Positions 17,100 to 25,597 of a DNA stretch of 64,000 nucleotides are shown here, piece by piece. The stretch's first letter is position 1. The number at the start of each line of letters is the position of its first letter. A program made the translations under genes and the position numbers. Source of the stretch: JBBQZP01 sp038207585 (GTDB lineage: Bacteria > Pseudomonadota > Alphaproteobacteria > Rhodobacterales > Rhodobacteraceae); assembly GCA_038207585.1 (NCBI GenBank), contig JBBQZP010000015.1, positions 26,601 through 90,600 on the forward strand, in the 5' to 3' direction. The notes under the pieces were generated by a model. It made no database searches. It had not been told where the DNA came from and was given only the letters and a program-made list of their open reading frames with translations.

Positions 17100-17540
17100 C
17101 TAGTCGTCGTTCGGTGCAAGGGCCTGTGCATCATCACCTTTGCCACCGCCACCGCCACCGCGCCGAATCCGAACAATCAGCACCTCGCCCCCCGTCGCAA
17201 TATCGCGCTGGCGGTTCACTTTGGCTTTGCCAAGCGGCGGCAGGTTAAGATCATCGCCGCGCGTCAGCGCATCACCAAGGGCGGCAAGCGTCGCCTCGAC
17301 GATTTCCTTGAGCCCCTTTTTCTTTGCGCCAGTCGCCAGTGCCACCTTGTCGACCAGGTTGCGCGTCTTCATCACATTGGCTGCGGTTTGCGACGTCTCG
17401 CCCGTGTCGGCGCCACTGTCAGCGGCAGTTGCTGCAAGAGTGTCAACGGTAACACCCGCGACCGCATGCGATGCGGCCTTCGCGCCGGAAGCGGCTTTGC
17501 GGGGTGCTGAGGTCTTGGCTGCGGTTTTCGAAGTGGCCAT
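17100..17540 (-). CDS. Divergent HU-family DNA-binding protein with Ala/Lys-rich tail
   Basis: The ATG at 17540 gives 146 residues. The first 58 are a low-complexity Ala/Thr/Lys/Ser extension (MATSKTAAKTSAPRKAASG and onward). An HU core follows: MKTRNLVDKVALATGAKKKG, then EATLAALGDALTRGDDLNLPPLGKAKV. The DNA-binding arm is short (NRQRDIATGGEVLIVRIRR). The C-terminal helix of classical HU (about 90 residues) is replaced by a Gly-rich acidic tail. It would be a nucleoid-associated protein with altered DNA contacts. It is downstream of lon and the lon terminator, so it is likely transcribed alone. Confidence 0.75.
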   Translation of the reverse strand: MATSKTAAKTSAPRKAASGAKAASHAVAGVTVDTLAATAADSGADTGETSQTAANVMKTRNLVDKVALATGAKKKGLKEIVEATLAALGDALTRGDDLNLPPLGKAKVNRQRDIATGGEVLIVRIRRGGGGGGKGDDAQALAPNDD

Positions 17541-17644
17541 GGTGTGGATTGTCCCATCCGGTTTCTTATCTGGAAACAACCATATCGCCATTCGAGTGGA
17601 TCGGGAACCCGTCTTCTGCACCGCTTTTTCATCACATCAAAAGC

Positions 17645-17682
17645 AAAAGGCTGCGCAAGCCATTCCCTGCGCAGCCTTTTTT
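17645..17682 (-). terminator. Terminator downstream of lon
   Basis: A 13-bp stem (AAAAGGCTGCGCA / TGCGCAGCCTTTT) with a 10-base loop lies 22 bp past the lon stop. Its A/T ends allow it to act in both directions. Confidence 0.85.
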
Positions 17683-17703
17683 CTGGTTCAAGGCAAAGCG
17701 GCG

Positions 17704-20115
17704 TTAATGTGCCGTAGCCCCCGCCGGATCATCACCCCGTCTAAGCGCACGGGCGGCGGCGGCGGCATCTTCCGCCTCCTGATCCCATTCGATGGGTTCG
17801 GGCTGACGGACGAGCGCATGTTTAAGCACTTCGGACACATGCTTGACCGGAATGATCTGCATCCCCTTTTTGACGTTATCGGGGATTTCGGTCAGGTCTT
17901 TCTCGTTCTCTTCCGGGATCAGCACGGTCTTGATGCCGCCCCGCAGTGCCGCCAGCAGCTTTTCCTTCAGCCCGCCGATGGGCATCGCATTGCCGCGCAG
18001 CGATACCTCGCCCGTCATCGCGATATCCTTGCGGACCGGAATCTGGGTCAGGACCGACACGATAGAGGTGACCATCGCAAGCCCCGCCGAAGGGCCATCC
18101 TTGGGCGTCGCCCCGTCGGGCACATGCACATGGATGTCGATCGTATCGAACTTGGTCGGCTTCACCCCGATCTGCGGGCTGATGGAGCGAACATAGCTGG
18201 ATGCCGCATCAATGCTTTCCTTCATTACGTCGCCCAGTTTCCCGGTCGTTTTCATGCGGCCCTTGCCGGGCAGACGCAATGCTTCGATCTGCAACAGATC
18301 GCCGCCAACGCTTGTCCAGGCCAACCCGGTGACGACACCGATCTGATCGGTCGCCTCGGCGAGGCCATAGCGGTGGCGTTTCACGCCAAGGAAACCTTCC
18401 AGCTTGTCGGGCGTCACTTCCACCGATTTAACCTTGCCCTTGACGATTTCCGTCACGGCCTTGCGGGCCAGCTTCGCAATCTCACGCTCAAGGTTCCGCA
18501 CCCCCGCTTCGCGGGTATAGGTGCGGATCATTTCCATCAACGCCTCGTCGCTGATCTTGAACTCACCCTTTTTCAGGGCGTGGTTCGCGGTCTGCTTGGC
18601 AATCAGATGCCCCTTCGCGATTTCGCGCTTTTCATCTTCGGTATAGCCTGCCAGCGGAATGATCTCCATCCGGTCCAACAGCGGCGAAGGCATGTTGTAG
18701 CTGTTGGCCGTGGTGATGAACATCACGTTGGACAGATCGTATTCCACCTCAAGATAGTGGTCGACGAAGGTCGCGTTCTGTTCAGGGTCCAGCACCTCCA
18801 GCATGGCGCTGGCCGGATCGCCCCGGAAATCCTGCCCCATCTTGTCAATTTCGTCCAGCAGGATCAGCGGGTTGGTGGTTTTCGCCTTTTTCAACGCCTG
18901 AATGATCTTGCCGGGCATCGACCCGATATAGGTGCGGCGATGGCCACGGATTTCGGATTCGTCGCGCACGCCACCAAGGCTGATGCGGATGAACTCGCGC
19001 CCCGTAGCTTTGGCAACAGACCGGCCAAGGCTGGTTTTGCCCACACCCGGAGGGCCGACCAGACACAGGATGGGACCTTTCAGCTTTGCACTGCGCGCCT
19101 GCACGGCCAGATATTCGACGATGCGTTCCTTGACCTTTTCAAGGCCGTAGTGATCGGCATCAAGCACGGCCTGCGCCTTGCCCAGATCTTTCTTGGTGCG
19201 GCTTTTCACACCCCAGGGCAGACACAGAATCCAGTCCAGATAGTTGCGGATCACGGTGGCTTCCGCGCTCATCGGGCTCATGGATTTCAGCTTTTTCAGC
19301 TCGGCATCCGCCTTGTCGCGCGCCTCTTTGGAAAGCTGGGTCTTGGCGATGCGGGCTTCAAGCTCGGCCACCTCATTGCCGCCATCCTCGCCGTCGCCCA
19401 ATTCCTTCTGAATGGCCTTCATCTGCTCATTCAAATAATATTCGCGCTGGGTCCGCTCCATCTGGCTTTTGACGCGGGTCTTGATCTTTTTCTCGACCTG
19501 CATGACGGACATTTCGCCCTGCATGTGGCCATAAACCTTTTCCAGCCGTTGGCCGACATCCAGCGTTTCCAGCAAAGCCTGCTTGGCGCCGACATCAATG
19601 CCCAGATGACCGGCCACCAGATCGGCCAGACGCGCCGGTTCATGCGTGTCGGATACGGCGGCGACTGCTTCTTCGGGGATGTTCTTCTTGATCTTTGCGT
19701 AACGCTCGAATTCCTCGGCGACGCCGCGCAGCAGGGCATCCACCACTTCCTTGTCGCCGGGAAGTTCGGTCAAGGGCGCGCAGGCGGCCTCGAAAAAGCG
19801 ATCATTTTCGATGAATTCGGTGATGCGGACGCGGGATTTTCCCTCGACCAGAACCTTTACGGTGCCGTCGGGCAATTTCAGAAGCTGAAGCACATTGGCC
19901 AGCACACCGGCCTTGTAAATGCCTTCGGCAACCGGATCGTCTATCGTGGGGTCAATCTGGCTGGACAGAAGTATCTGGCGGTCTTCGGCCATCACCTCTT
20001 CCAAGGCGCGCACCGATTTTTCGCGGCCCACGAACAGCGGCACGATCATATGCGGAAACACCACGATATCGCGCAGCGGCAGAACGGGGTAGCTGGGGGA
20101 CAGGAGTTCGGTCAT
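17704..20115 (-). CDS. lon: ATP-dependent protease Lon (LonA)
   Basis: Lon degrades misfolded and short-lived regulatory proteins in the cytoplasm. From the ATG at 20115 (MTELLSPSYPVLPLRDIVVFP) it has 803 residues. The substrate-binding N domain covers about 1-300. The AAA+ module has Walker A GPPGVGKTSLGRSVA and Walker B LILLDEIDKMG. The protease domain carries the Ser-Lys dyad, with the serine in ATPKDGPSAGLAM near residue 680. A sigma-32 type promoter precedes it and a strong terminator follows, indicating a monocistronic heat-shock gene. Confidence 0.98.
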   Translation of the reverse strand: MTELLSPSYPVLPLRDIVVFPHMIVPLFVGREKSVRALEEVMAEDRQILLSSQIDPTIDDPVAEGIYKAGVLANVLQLLKLPDGTVKVLVEGKSRVRITEFIENDRFFEAACAPLTELPGDKEVVDALLRGVAEEFERYAKIKKNIPEEAVAAVSDTHEPARLADLVAGHLGIDVGAKQALLETLDVGQRLEKVYGHMQGEMSVMQVEKKIKTRVKSQMERTQREYYLNEQMKAIQKELGDGEDGGNEVAELEARIAKTQLSKEARDKADAELKKLKSMSPMSAEATVIRNYLDWILCLPWGVKSRTKKDLGKAQAVLDADHYGLEKVKERIVEYLAVQARSAKLKGPILCLVGPPGVGKTSLGRSVAKATGREFIRISLGGVRDESEIRGHRRTYIGSMPGKIIQALKKAKTTNPLILLDEIDKMGQDFRGDPASAMLEVLDPEQNATFVDHYLEVEYDLSNVMFITTANSYNMPSPLLDRMEIIPLAGYTEDEKREIAKGHLIAKQTANHALKKGEFKISDEALMEMIRTYTREAGVRNLEREIAKLARKAVTEIVKGKVKSVEVTPDKLEGFLGVKRHRYGLAEATDQIGVVTGLAWTSVGGDLLQIEALRLPGKGRMKTTGKLGDVMKESIDAASSYVRSISPQIGVKPTKFDTIDIHVHVPDGATPKDGPSAGLAMVTSIVSVLTQIPVRKDIAMTGEVSLRGNAMPIGGLKEKLLAALRGGIKTVLIPEENEKDLTEIPDNVKKGMQIIPVKHVSEVLKHALVRQPEPIEWDQEAEDAAAAARALRRGDDPAGATAH

Positions 20116-20190
20116 TCTGTTTCCTTCGTGTGGCAGACGCGACTGGCCCCGATGGTCGGCAGCGTGGGCGCGTCTCCGGTTAGACACAAT

Positions 20191-20219
20191 ATCTGGGGCA
20201 TGGAGGGGTTGGTTTCAAC
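20191..20219 (-). promoter_or_regulatory. Probable RpoH (sigma-32) promoter of lon
   Basis: On the minus strand, -35 GTTGAAA (20219-20213) and -10 CCCCAGAT (20198-20191) are separated by 14 bp. They match the heat-shock consensus CTTGAAA, 13-15 bp, CCCCATNT at 6 of 7 and 6-7 of 8 positions. The lon start is 75 bp downstream. Confidence 0.65.
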
Positions 20220-20316
20220 CACGCGTGCAGAAGTGTTTCAAGCACAATGCCGCGAGTGGACGCGGGTCACAAGGACGCAATTGCTGCGATTTTCACAATA
20301 TTGCTGGCGGACGTGA

Positions 20317-20343
20317 AAGGGGGCAGGTGCGCCCTGCCCCCTT
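20317..20343 (-). terminator. Terminator after the old yellow enzyme gene
   Basis: An 11-bp GC-rich stem (AAGGGGGCAGG / CCTGCCCCCTT) with a 5-base loop lies 6 bp beyond the stop at 20350. The T tract is short, so termination may be partial. Confidence 0.7.
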
Positions 20344-20349
20344 GTCGTA

Positions 20350-21450
20350 TTATTCGGCAGCTACTTTGGCCAGCGTCGGGTAATCGGTATACCCCTCACG
20401 CCCGCCGCCATAGAACGTGGCCTTGTCGGGCGCGTTCAGTTCCGCGTTCTGCGCCAGCCGCTCGGGCAGATCAGGGTTGGCAATGTAGGGCACACCGAAC
20501 GCCACCGCATCGACCCGGCCATGTTCGACCGCCTGAATCGCCATGTCGCGGCTAAAGCCGTTGTTGGCGATGTAAAAGCCCTTGTAGGCTTTGCGCAGTG
20601 CGGCCAGATCGTCGGCGGGGGCGGCATCGCGGTCGCCGCCGGTCTGACCTTCAACCATGTGCAGATAGGCCAGATCAAAGCCGTTCAGAACGTCGATGAC
20701 ATGGCCGAAAAGGGCTGGCGTGTCACTGTCGATGCCCACATTGTTGGCGTTCGACCACGGGCTGAGGCGGATGCCGACACGGCCCGGCCCCCAGACTTTC
20801 GTGACCGCAGCCATCACCTCGGCCAACAACCGGGTACGGTTCTTGATCGAGCCGCCGTAAGCATCGGTGCGCTTGTTCGACGTTTCGCGCAGGAATTCAT
20901 CCAGCAGATAGCCGTTGGCCGCATGCACTTCAACGCCGTCAAAACCTGCCGACTTGGCATTTTCGGCGGCTTTTACATAATCGGCAATCAGACGCGGCAT
21001 TTCTTCAAGGTCAAGCGCGCGCGGGGTCGAGGTATCGACAAACCCCTTGCCGTCAAATGTCTGTGTGCCCGCCGCTATGGCCGAGGGTGCAACCGGGGCC
21101 TGCCCGCCGGGCTGCAATGATGTGTGCGAGATGCGGCCGACATGCCAAAGCTGCAGAACGATCTTGCCGCCTGCCTTGTGAACGGCGTCGGTGACGGCGC
21201 GCCAGCCCTTGACCTGCGCCTCCGAATAGATCCCCGGCGTGCCCCAGTACCCCTTGCCCTCGGGCGAGATCTGGGTCGCCTCGGTGATGATCAGGCCGCC
21301 CGACGCGCGCTGCGCGTAGTAATCGGCGTGCATGTCCTTGACAGTGTCATCGGCATTGTTGGCCCGGTTGCGGGTCAGGGGTGCCATCACGATGCGGTTG
21401 GCAAGGTCGATCTTGCCGGCTTTGGCCGGGGTGAAGAGTTTGTCGGTCAT
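20350..21450 (-). CDS. Old yellow enzyme family alkene reductase (NemA type)
   Basis: This FMN-dependent NAD(P)H oxidoreductase reduces activated C=C bonds and some nitro compounds, such as N-ethylmaleimide. The ATG at 21450 follows AAAGGAG and yields 366 residues. It shows the barrel opening LFTPAKAGKIDLANRIVMAPLTR, the substrate-binding pair in VEVHAANGYLLDEFL (NemA has His-x-x-Asn), and the signature SNKRTDAYGGSIKNRTRLL. A conserved LWHVGR strand is present. The single-domain length excludes the iron-sulfur dienoyl-CoA reductase group. It appears monocistronic. The physiological substrate is unknown. Confidence 0.88.
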   Translation of the reverse strand: MTDKLFTPAKAGKIDLANRIVMAPLTRNRANNADDTVKDMHADYYAQRASGGLIITEATQISPEGKGYWGTPGIYSEAQVKGWRAVTDAVHKAGGKIVLQLWHVGRISHTSLQPGGQAPVAPSAIAAGTQTFDGKGFVDTSTPRALDLEEMPRLIADYVKAAENAKSAGFDGVEVHAANGYLLDEFLRETSNKRTDAYGGSIKNRTRLLAEVMAAVTKVWGPGRVGIRLSPWSNANNVGIDSDTPALFGHVIDVLNGFDLAYLHMVEGQTGGDRDAAPADDLAALRKAYKGFYIANNGFSRDMAIQAVEHGRVDAVAFGVPYIANPDLPERLAQNAELNAPDKATFYGGGREGYTDYPTLAKVAAE

Positions 21451-21596
21451 GGGGTTCTCCTTTGACAGTTTATGCTGCACTTGCATCTATGCGGTGAAGC
21501 CGCCCGCGCAACCCGTGCGTAGGGGTCCGTCTGGGACAGAACTTCGTCACTTCTGTGCAGAAACGCACGCGACAACGGCTTTGTTCCGCAAAACGC

Positions 21597-22724
21597 TCAG
21601 ACTACGGGAATATCGCCTTCAGCCCGCCTGCCATGAAACCCGGCCACGAACTCTGCCAGCCTGCCCGCGCCAATCGCATCGCGCAGCCCCTGCATCAGTC
21701 CCTGATAATAATGAAGGTTGTGCCAGGTCAGCAGCATAGAGGCGATGATTTCCTGAGCCTTGACCACATGATGCAGATAGGCGCGCGAGTAATTCCGACA
21801 GGCGGGGCAAGTGCAGCTTTCATCCAAGGGGCGCGGATCATCCTGATGGCGTGCATTGCGCAGGTTGACTTGCCCCCGCGGCGTCCACGCCTGCCCGGTG
21901 CGGCCTGAACGCGAGGGCAGCACGCAATCCATCATGTCGATGCCACGTTCCACCGCACCCACGATATCATCGGGCTTTCCGACCCCCATCAGGTAGCGCG
22001 GCTTATCCTGCGGCAGGAACCCCGGCGCATAATCCAGCACGCCGAACATCGCCTCTTGCCCCTCACCCACCGCAAGGCCCCCCACGGCATAGCCATCGAA
22101 GCCTATGGCGCGCAGGGCCACGGCACTTTCCTCGCGCAGATCACGCGACACACCGCCCTGCATGATACCGAACAGCGCATGACCGGGGCGGTCGCCAAAC
22201 GCCACCTTGGACCGTTCCGCCCACCGCATCGACAGCGCCATGCTCTTGGCAACCTCGGCCTCGGTTGCGGGCAAGGCCGGGCATTCGTCAAAACACATCA
22301 CGATATCACTGCCCAAAAGGCGCTGAATTTCCATGCTGCGTTCGGGCGACAGCATGTGTTTTGATCCGTCGATGTGGGATTTGAAGGTCACGCCTTCTTC
22401 GGTCAGCTTGCGCAGATCGGCAAGGCTCATCACCTGAAACCCGCCCGAGTCCGTGAGGATCGGCCTGTCCCAGTTCATAAAGCGGTGAAGCCCGCCCAGC
22501 CGCGCAATCCGTTCGGCACCGGGGCGCAGCATCAGGTGATAGGTGTTGCCAAGCAAAATATCGGCACCCGTTTCGCGCACAGACCCCGGCAGCATCGCCT
22601 TGACTGTGGCCGCCGTGCCCACCGGCATGAAGGCGGGCGTTCGGATGTCACCGCGCGGGGTGCGGATCACCCCGGAGCGGGCGCGCCCGTCCGTCGCCGC
22701 AATGTCAAAGCCGAATGTCGTCAT
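21597..22724 (-). CDS. tgt: Queuine tRNA-ribosyltransferase
   Basis: Tgt exchanges guanine 34 of GUN-anticodon tRNAs for preQ1. The ATG at 22724 gives 375 residues. Key residues visible are general-base Asp91 in LTDSGGFQVMS, nucleophile Asp266 in GIDMMDCVLPSRSGRTGQA, and zinc ligands Cys304, Cys306, Cys309 (ESCTCPACR) and His335. The GGLAVGE loop for base recognition is at about 215-221. The gene stands between the old yellow enzyme and the sulfonate operon; queA is not adjacent. Confidence 0.97.
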   Translation of the reverse strand: MTTFGFDIAATDGRARSGVIRTPRGDIRTPAFMPVGTAATVKAMLPGSVRETGADILLGNTYHLMLRPGAERIARLGGLHRFMNWDRPILTDSGGFQVMSLADLRKLTEEGVTFKSHIDGSKHMLSPERSMEIQRLLGSDIVMCFDECPALPATEAEVAKSMALSMRWAERSKVAFGDRPGHALFGIMQGGVSRDLREESAVALRAIGFDGYAVGGLAVGEGQEAMFGVLDYAPGFLPQDKPRYLMGVGKPDDIVGAVERGIDMMDCVLPSRSGRTGQAWTPRGQVNLRNARHQDDPRPLDESCTCPACRNYSRAYLHHVVKAQEIIASMLLTWHNLHYYQGLMQGLRDAIGAGRLAEFVAGFHGRRAEGDIPVV

Positions 22725-22778
22725 GGGGCACCTCGTTTCACCGCCCCAATGGGCCAAAACGGGCCTATTGCCAAGGGG

Positions 22779-23891
22779 TCAGCGCGGGCGTTCGCTGCAT
22801 TGATACTGCGCGCGGTCCAGCCAGTCGGGGGCGATCTGCACCCCCCAGCCGGGGCCTTGCGGGATCTGCACGCAGCCATCCGTCACGGCAAAGGGATCGC
22901 CCAGAAAGAGGCCGTCCTGCCAAGGATAGTAATCCGGCCCTTCAATCGAAAACTCCAGATACTTCCCCGCGTTGGGCAAGGCCCCCAGCAGGTGCATCGT
23001 GCAGATCGTGACCAGCGACAGGTTGGCGCTGTGTGGTGTGACGGGCAGCCCGGCCGCCTTGGCCATCCCCGCCACCAGCAGGGTTTTCGCAATGCCGCCC
23101 ATATACATGACATCCGGCTGCACCACGTTGACCGCGCGGGTGTCGATCATCCGCGCCCAGGTTGCCAGATCCCAATCCTGCTCGCCGCCCGTCACGTCGA
23201 TATCCAGCGCGTCGGTGACTTCTTTGGTTGCGGGCAAGTCCCAATAGGGCACCGGCTCCTCAAAATGGCTGATGCCCTCAGCCGCCAGCAGATAGCCAAC
23301 CTCGATGGCACGGGGCACGGAAAAGCCCGAATTCCCATCCACCAGCTTTGCCACACCGTCGCCCAAAGCGCGCGAAACAACCGGCACCACCTCCTCCGTG
23401 CGGCCCGGCCATTCATCGACATCACGGCCGCATTCGGCACCCACGCGCCATTTGAAGGCATCAAAGCCGTGGTCATCGCGCAGTTTCACGAACCGCTTGG
23501 CCTCGCCCGTAGGCGAGATATCCCGCTTCATCGAACTGGCATAGGCGCGCAGGGGCCGTGCTGTGCCGCCCAGCAATTCCACCACCGGCTTTTGCGCCCG
23601 CCGCCCCGCCAAGTCCCAAAGCGAGGTATCCAGCCCCGCCAAAGCCCGCGCGCGGTAAGAACCGGGGAATTTATGCTCACGTTCTTCGATGCGCTGCACC
23701 AGCCCCAGAATATCGCCCGTGCCCGCCCCAAGCGCCCATGGGGCGATCTGGCGATGAAACACCTGCGCTGTGATATCAGCGTTATAGGTTGAGGTCTGGC
23801 CCCAGCCAATATCGCCGTTTTCCGCCGTCACCCGCACGAAACAGACGAATTCATTGGCAAAGGTTTCCAGCTTTGCGATGGTGTCGATCAT
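22779..23891 (-). CDS. Enolase-superfamily (mandelate racemase/muconate lactonizing type) protein
   Basis: The 370-residue enzyme has the two-domain enolase-superfamily layout: capping domain (about 1-115) and barrel. Magnesium ligands are Asp185 (KLVDGNSGF), Glu211 or Glu212 (HFEEPVPYWD) and Glu237 (TGGEQDWD). Probable acid/base residues are Lys148 (FKWRVG) and His287 (TPHSANLS). Members dehydrate sugar acids, racemise or cycloisomerise. Its ATG overlaps soeC as ATGA, so it is the last gene of the sulfonate/sulfite operon, where it has no obvious place. It does not match any specific dehydratase I know. Confidence 0.8.
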   Translation of the reverse strand: MIDTIAKLETFANEFVCFVRVTAENGDIGWGQTSTYNADITAQVFHRQIAPWALGAGTGDILGLVQRIEEREHKFPGSYRARALAGLDTSLWDLAGRRAQKPVVELLGGTARPLRAYASSMKRDISPTGEAKRFVKLRDDHGFDAFKWRVGAECGRDVDEWPGRTEEVVPVVSRALGDGVAKLVDGNSGFSVPRAIEVGYLLAAEGISHFEEPVPYWDLPATKEVTDALDIDVTGGEQDWDLATWARMIDTRAVNVVQPDVMYMGGIAKTLLVAGMAKAAGLPVTPHSANLSLVTICTMHLLGALPNAGKYLEFSIEGPDYYPWQDGLFLGDPFAVTDGCVQIPQGPGWGVQIAPDWLDRAQYQCSERPR

Positions 23892-24760
23892 CCATGTGCT
23901 CCGTAATAAAGCCCCACCACATGCTCGGCCTCGGCAAAGAAAAGCCAGCGTTGCGCCGCCGCACCGATCAGATGGAACAGCGCTGCCACCCCAATCGCCA
24001 GCGGCCCCGAGGCCACGAACAGGATCAGCGCCGGGATCAGCGCGGCAGAGACCACCGCGATCACCCGCAGCTTCAGCGCATGTTTGCGGGCGACGATATA
24101 GATCATCTCGCGCATCAGGTAGTTGCCGCCGGTATGGGGCTGCTCGAACACCTGCACCGCGCCGATACCGCCCAACCCGGTGGCTGTGCCAAGCGTCTGC
24201 CCCCGTTCGGCAAAACGGGTGTCGCCCAGCGTGAAGCCTAGAATCATCAGCGCACCCAAGGCCAGAAGCGCCGGGGCCGCCCAAACCTGACCCGCCAGCA
24301 ATGCGCCCCCTGCCACGGCAAAGCCCAGAAAGATGGCGGGCGTGGTCCAATGGTTCCAGCGCGGCACAGTTTTGAGTTGCGCATAGATCATCGCGGTGCA
24401 TCCGACCGTAGCAATCGCCAGCGCTGCGCCCGTCATGCCAAACCCGCGCGTCCAGCCAAGGGTCAGCCAATCCGACAACGCCACCGGGGACAGAATGACC
24501 AGCGCCGCCACTGCCGCCCAGCCTTCGCGGCTCAGCCAGCTTGTGCGCCACTGGCTGAACGCCCGCAGCGCGCGCTGCGGATTGCCAAGGTGGAATGTCG
24601 CGGCAACAAGGCCGCTGACGGCCAGCCCGTAGCCCAGCCCCCAAAGGAAAAACGCAGCTATCCCCGTGGGATGAACCACGCCAAGCCCCAGAAAGGCAAG
24701 ATAGCCAAACCCCAGACCAGAGGCCACGCTGAACAGAATGACAGACGGTGCGGGATACAT
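23888..24760 (-). CDS. soeC: Membrane anchor of sulfite dehydrogenase (DmsC/NrfD-like, SoeC)
   Basis: The 290-residue protein has about eight hydrophobic helices, the usual DmsC-type layout. It includes TFHLGNPQRALRAFSQWRTSWLSREGW and LMREMIYIVARKHALKLR, typical of DMSO reductase anchor subunits. It would pass electrons between the quinone pool and the FeS subunit. Its start overlaps the soeB stop as TGATG. The taurine cluster favours sulfite dehydrogenase (SoeC) over DMSO reductase; by sequence alone both are possible. Confidence 0.78.
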   Translation of the reverse strand: MYPAPSVILFSVASGLGFGYLAFLGLGVVHPTGIAAFFLWGLGYGLAVSGLVAATFHLGNPQRALRAFSQWRTSWLSREGWAAVAALVILSPVALSDWLTLGWTRGFGMTGAALAIATVGCTAMIYAQLKTVPRWNHWTTPAIFLGFAVAGGALLAGQVWAAPALLALGALMILGFTLGDTRFAERGQTLGTATGLGGIGAVQVFEQPHTGGNYLMREMIYIVARKHALKLRVIAVVSAALIPALILFVASGPLAIGVAALFHLIGAAAQRWLFFAEAEHVVGLYYGAHG

Positions 24761-25497
24761 CAGATCTTCCCCAGCACGCGGTCAAGCCAGCCCGCAAAGC
24801 CGGTCGCCTGAATGTCCAGCAGTGGCGCCAGAAGCGACGCCTCTTGCGGGCGGTCCTTTTTGCGAGGCGGCAGGTATTTGTTGGTTGGTTTAGTGCCCAG
24901 ATCGGGCATCAGATCATAGCCGCCGCGCTGAGCGACAAGCTGGCTGACGGCACTATCCGGATCACCCAGATCGCCAAAATGCCGCGCGCCGGTGGGGCAG
25001 GTGCGCACGCAGGCAGGCTCGCGGTCTTCTTCGGGCAGGTTTTCGTTATAGATGCGGTCAACGCACAGGGTGCATTTCTTCATCACACCCGCGTCCGCGT
25101 CCATCTCGCGCGCGCCGTAAGGGCAGGCCCAGGCACACAGACCGCAGCCGATACAGGCGTCCTCGTTGACCAGAACGATGCCATCCTCGGCCCGTTTGTA
25201 ACTTGCCCCGGTCGGGCAGACGGTGACGCAGGGCGCGTCGTCACAATGCAGGCAGGATCGGGGGAAATTAATGATTTGTGCAGGGGCGTCATCGGGTTGC
25301 ACCTGATAGCTGTGAACCCTGTTGAGAAACGTGCCAGAAGGGTCTGATCCGTATGGGTTTTGATCTGAAAGCGGCGCACCGTAGGTTTGGTCGTTCCAGC
25401 CCTTGCAGGCGGTGACACAGGCGTGACAGCCGACGCAAGTGTCAAGGTCGATTACAAGGCCCAGTTTTTTCTGGGTGTGGGTGGGAAGCTGGGTCAT
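24760..25497 (-). CDS. soeB: Four-cluster ferredoxin subunit of sulfite dehydrogenase (SoeB)
   Basis: From the ATG at 25497 this is a 245-residue electron-transfer subunit with four 4Fe-4S sites. The first begins at Cys21 (CVGCHACVTACKG). The others are CLHCDDAPCVTVCP, CIGCGLCAWACPYGA and KCTLCVDR with ACVRTCPTGA. It shuttles electrons from the molybdenum subunit to the membrane anchor. It is separated from soeA by 100 bp that hold a double palindrome, the only sizeable gap in the operon. No signal peptide is seen, consistent with a cytoplasm-facing complex. Confidence 0.85.
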   Translation of the reverse strand: MTQLPTHTQKKLGLVIDLDTCVGCHACVTACKGWNDQTYGAPLSDQNPYGSDPSGTFLNRVHSYQVQPDDAPAQIINFPRSCLHCDDAPCVTVCPTGASYKRAEDGIVLVNEDACIGCGLCAWACPYGAREMDADAGVMKKCTLCVDRIYNENLPEEDREPACVRTCPTGARHFGDLGDPDSAVSQLVAQRGGYDLMPDLGTKPTNKYLPPRKKDRPQEASLLAPLLDIQATGFAGWLDRVLGKI

Positions 25498-25540
25498 GCG
25501 CGGCCTTTCGGCAATGGGGAAAGGTCCGACCCATCGGACC

Positions 25541-25585
25541 CAAGATTCTTCGAAAAATCTTGCCAAAAATTTTCCAAAATTTTTG
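25541..25585. repeat. Degenerate tandem 22-bp palindromes inside the soe operon
   Basis: Palindrome one (25541-25562) has 10 of 11 base pairs and palindrome two (25564-25585) 10 of 11, with one base between. Their size, CAA...TTG ends and arrangement match the element at 8964-9007. The element lies in the soeA-soeB gap, where it could stabilise or attenuate mRNA. Confidence 0.75.
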
Positions 25586-25597
25586 CGTTCCGAGGTT

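Noticed and set aside
17140..20316. Very long open frame (1058 codons) antisense to lon and the HU gene
   Set aside because: It mirrors the lon codon pattern in GC-rich DNA. It has no family features, and lon is unambiguous on the other strand.
22779..24797. A 672-codon frame apparently fusing a new N-terminal half to the enolase-superfamily enzyme
   Set aside because: The first half is a shadow of the soeC frame. The real start is the ATG at 23891, which overlaps the soeC stop.
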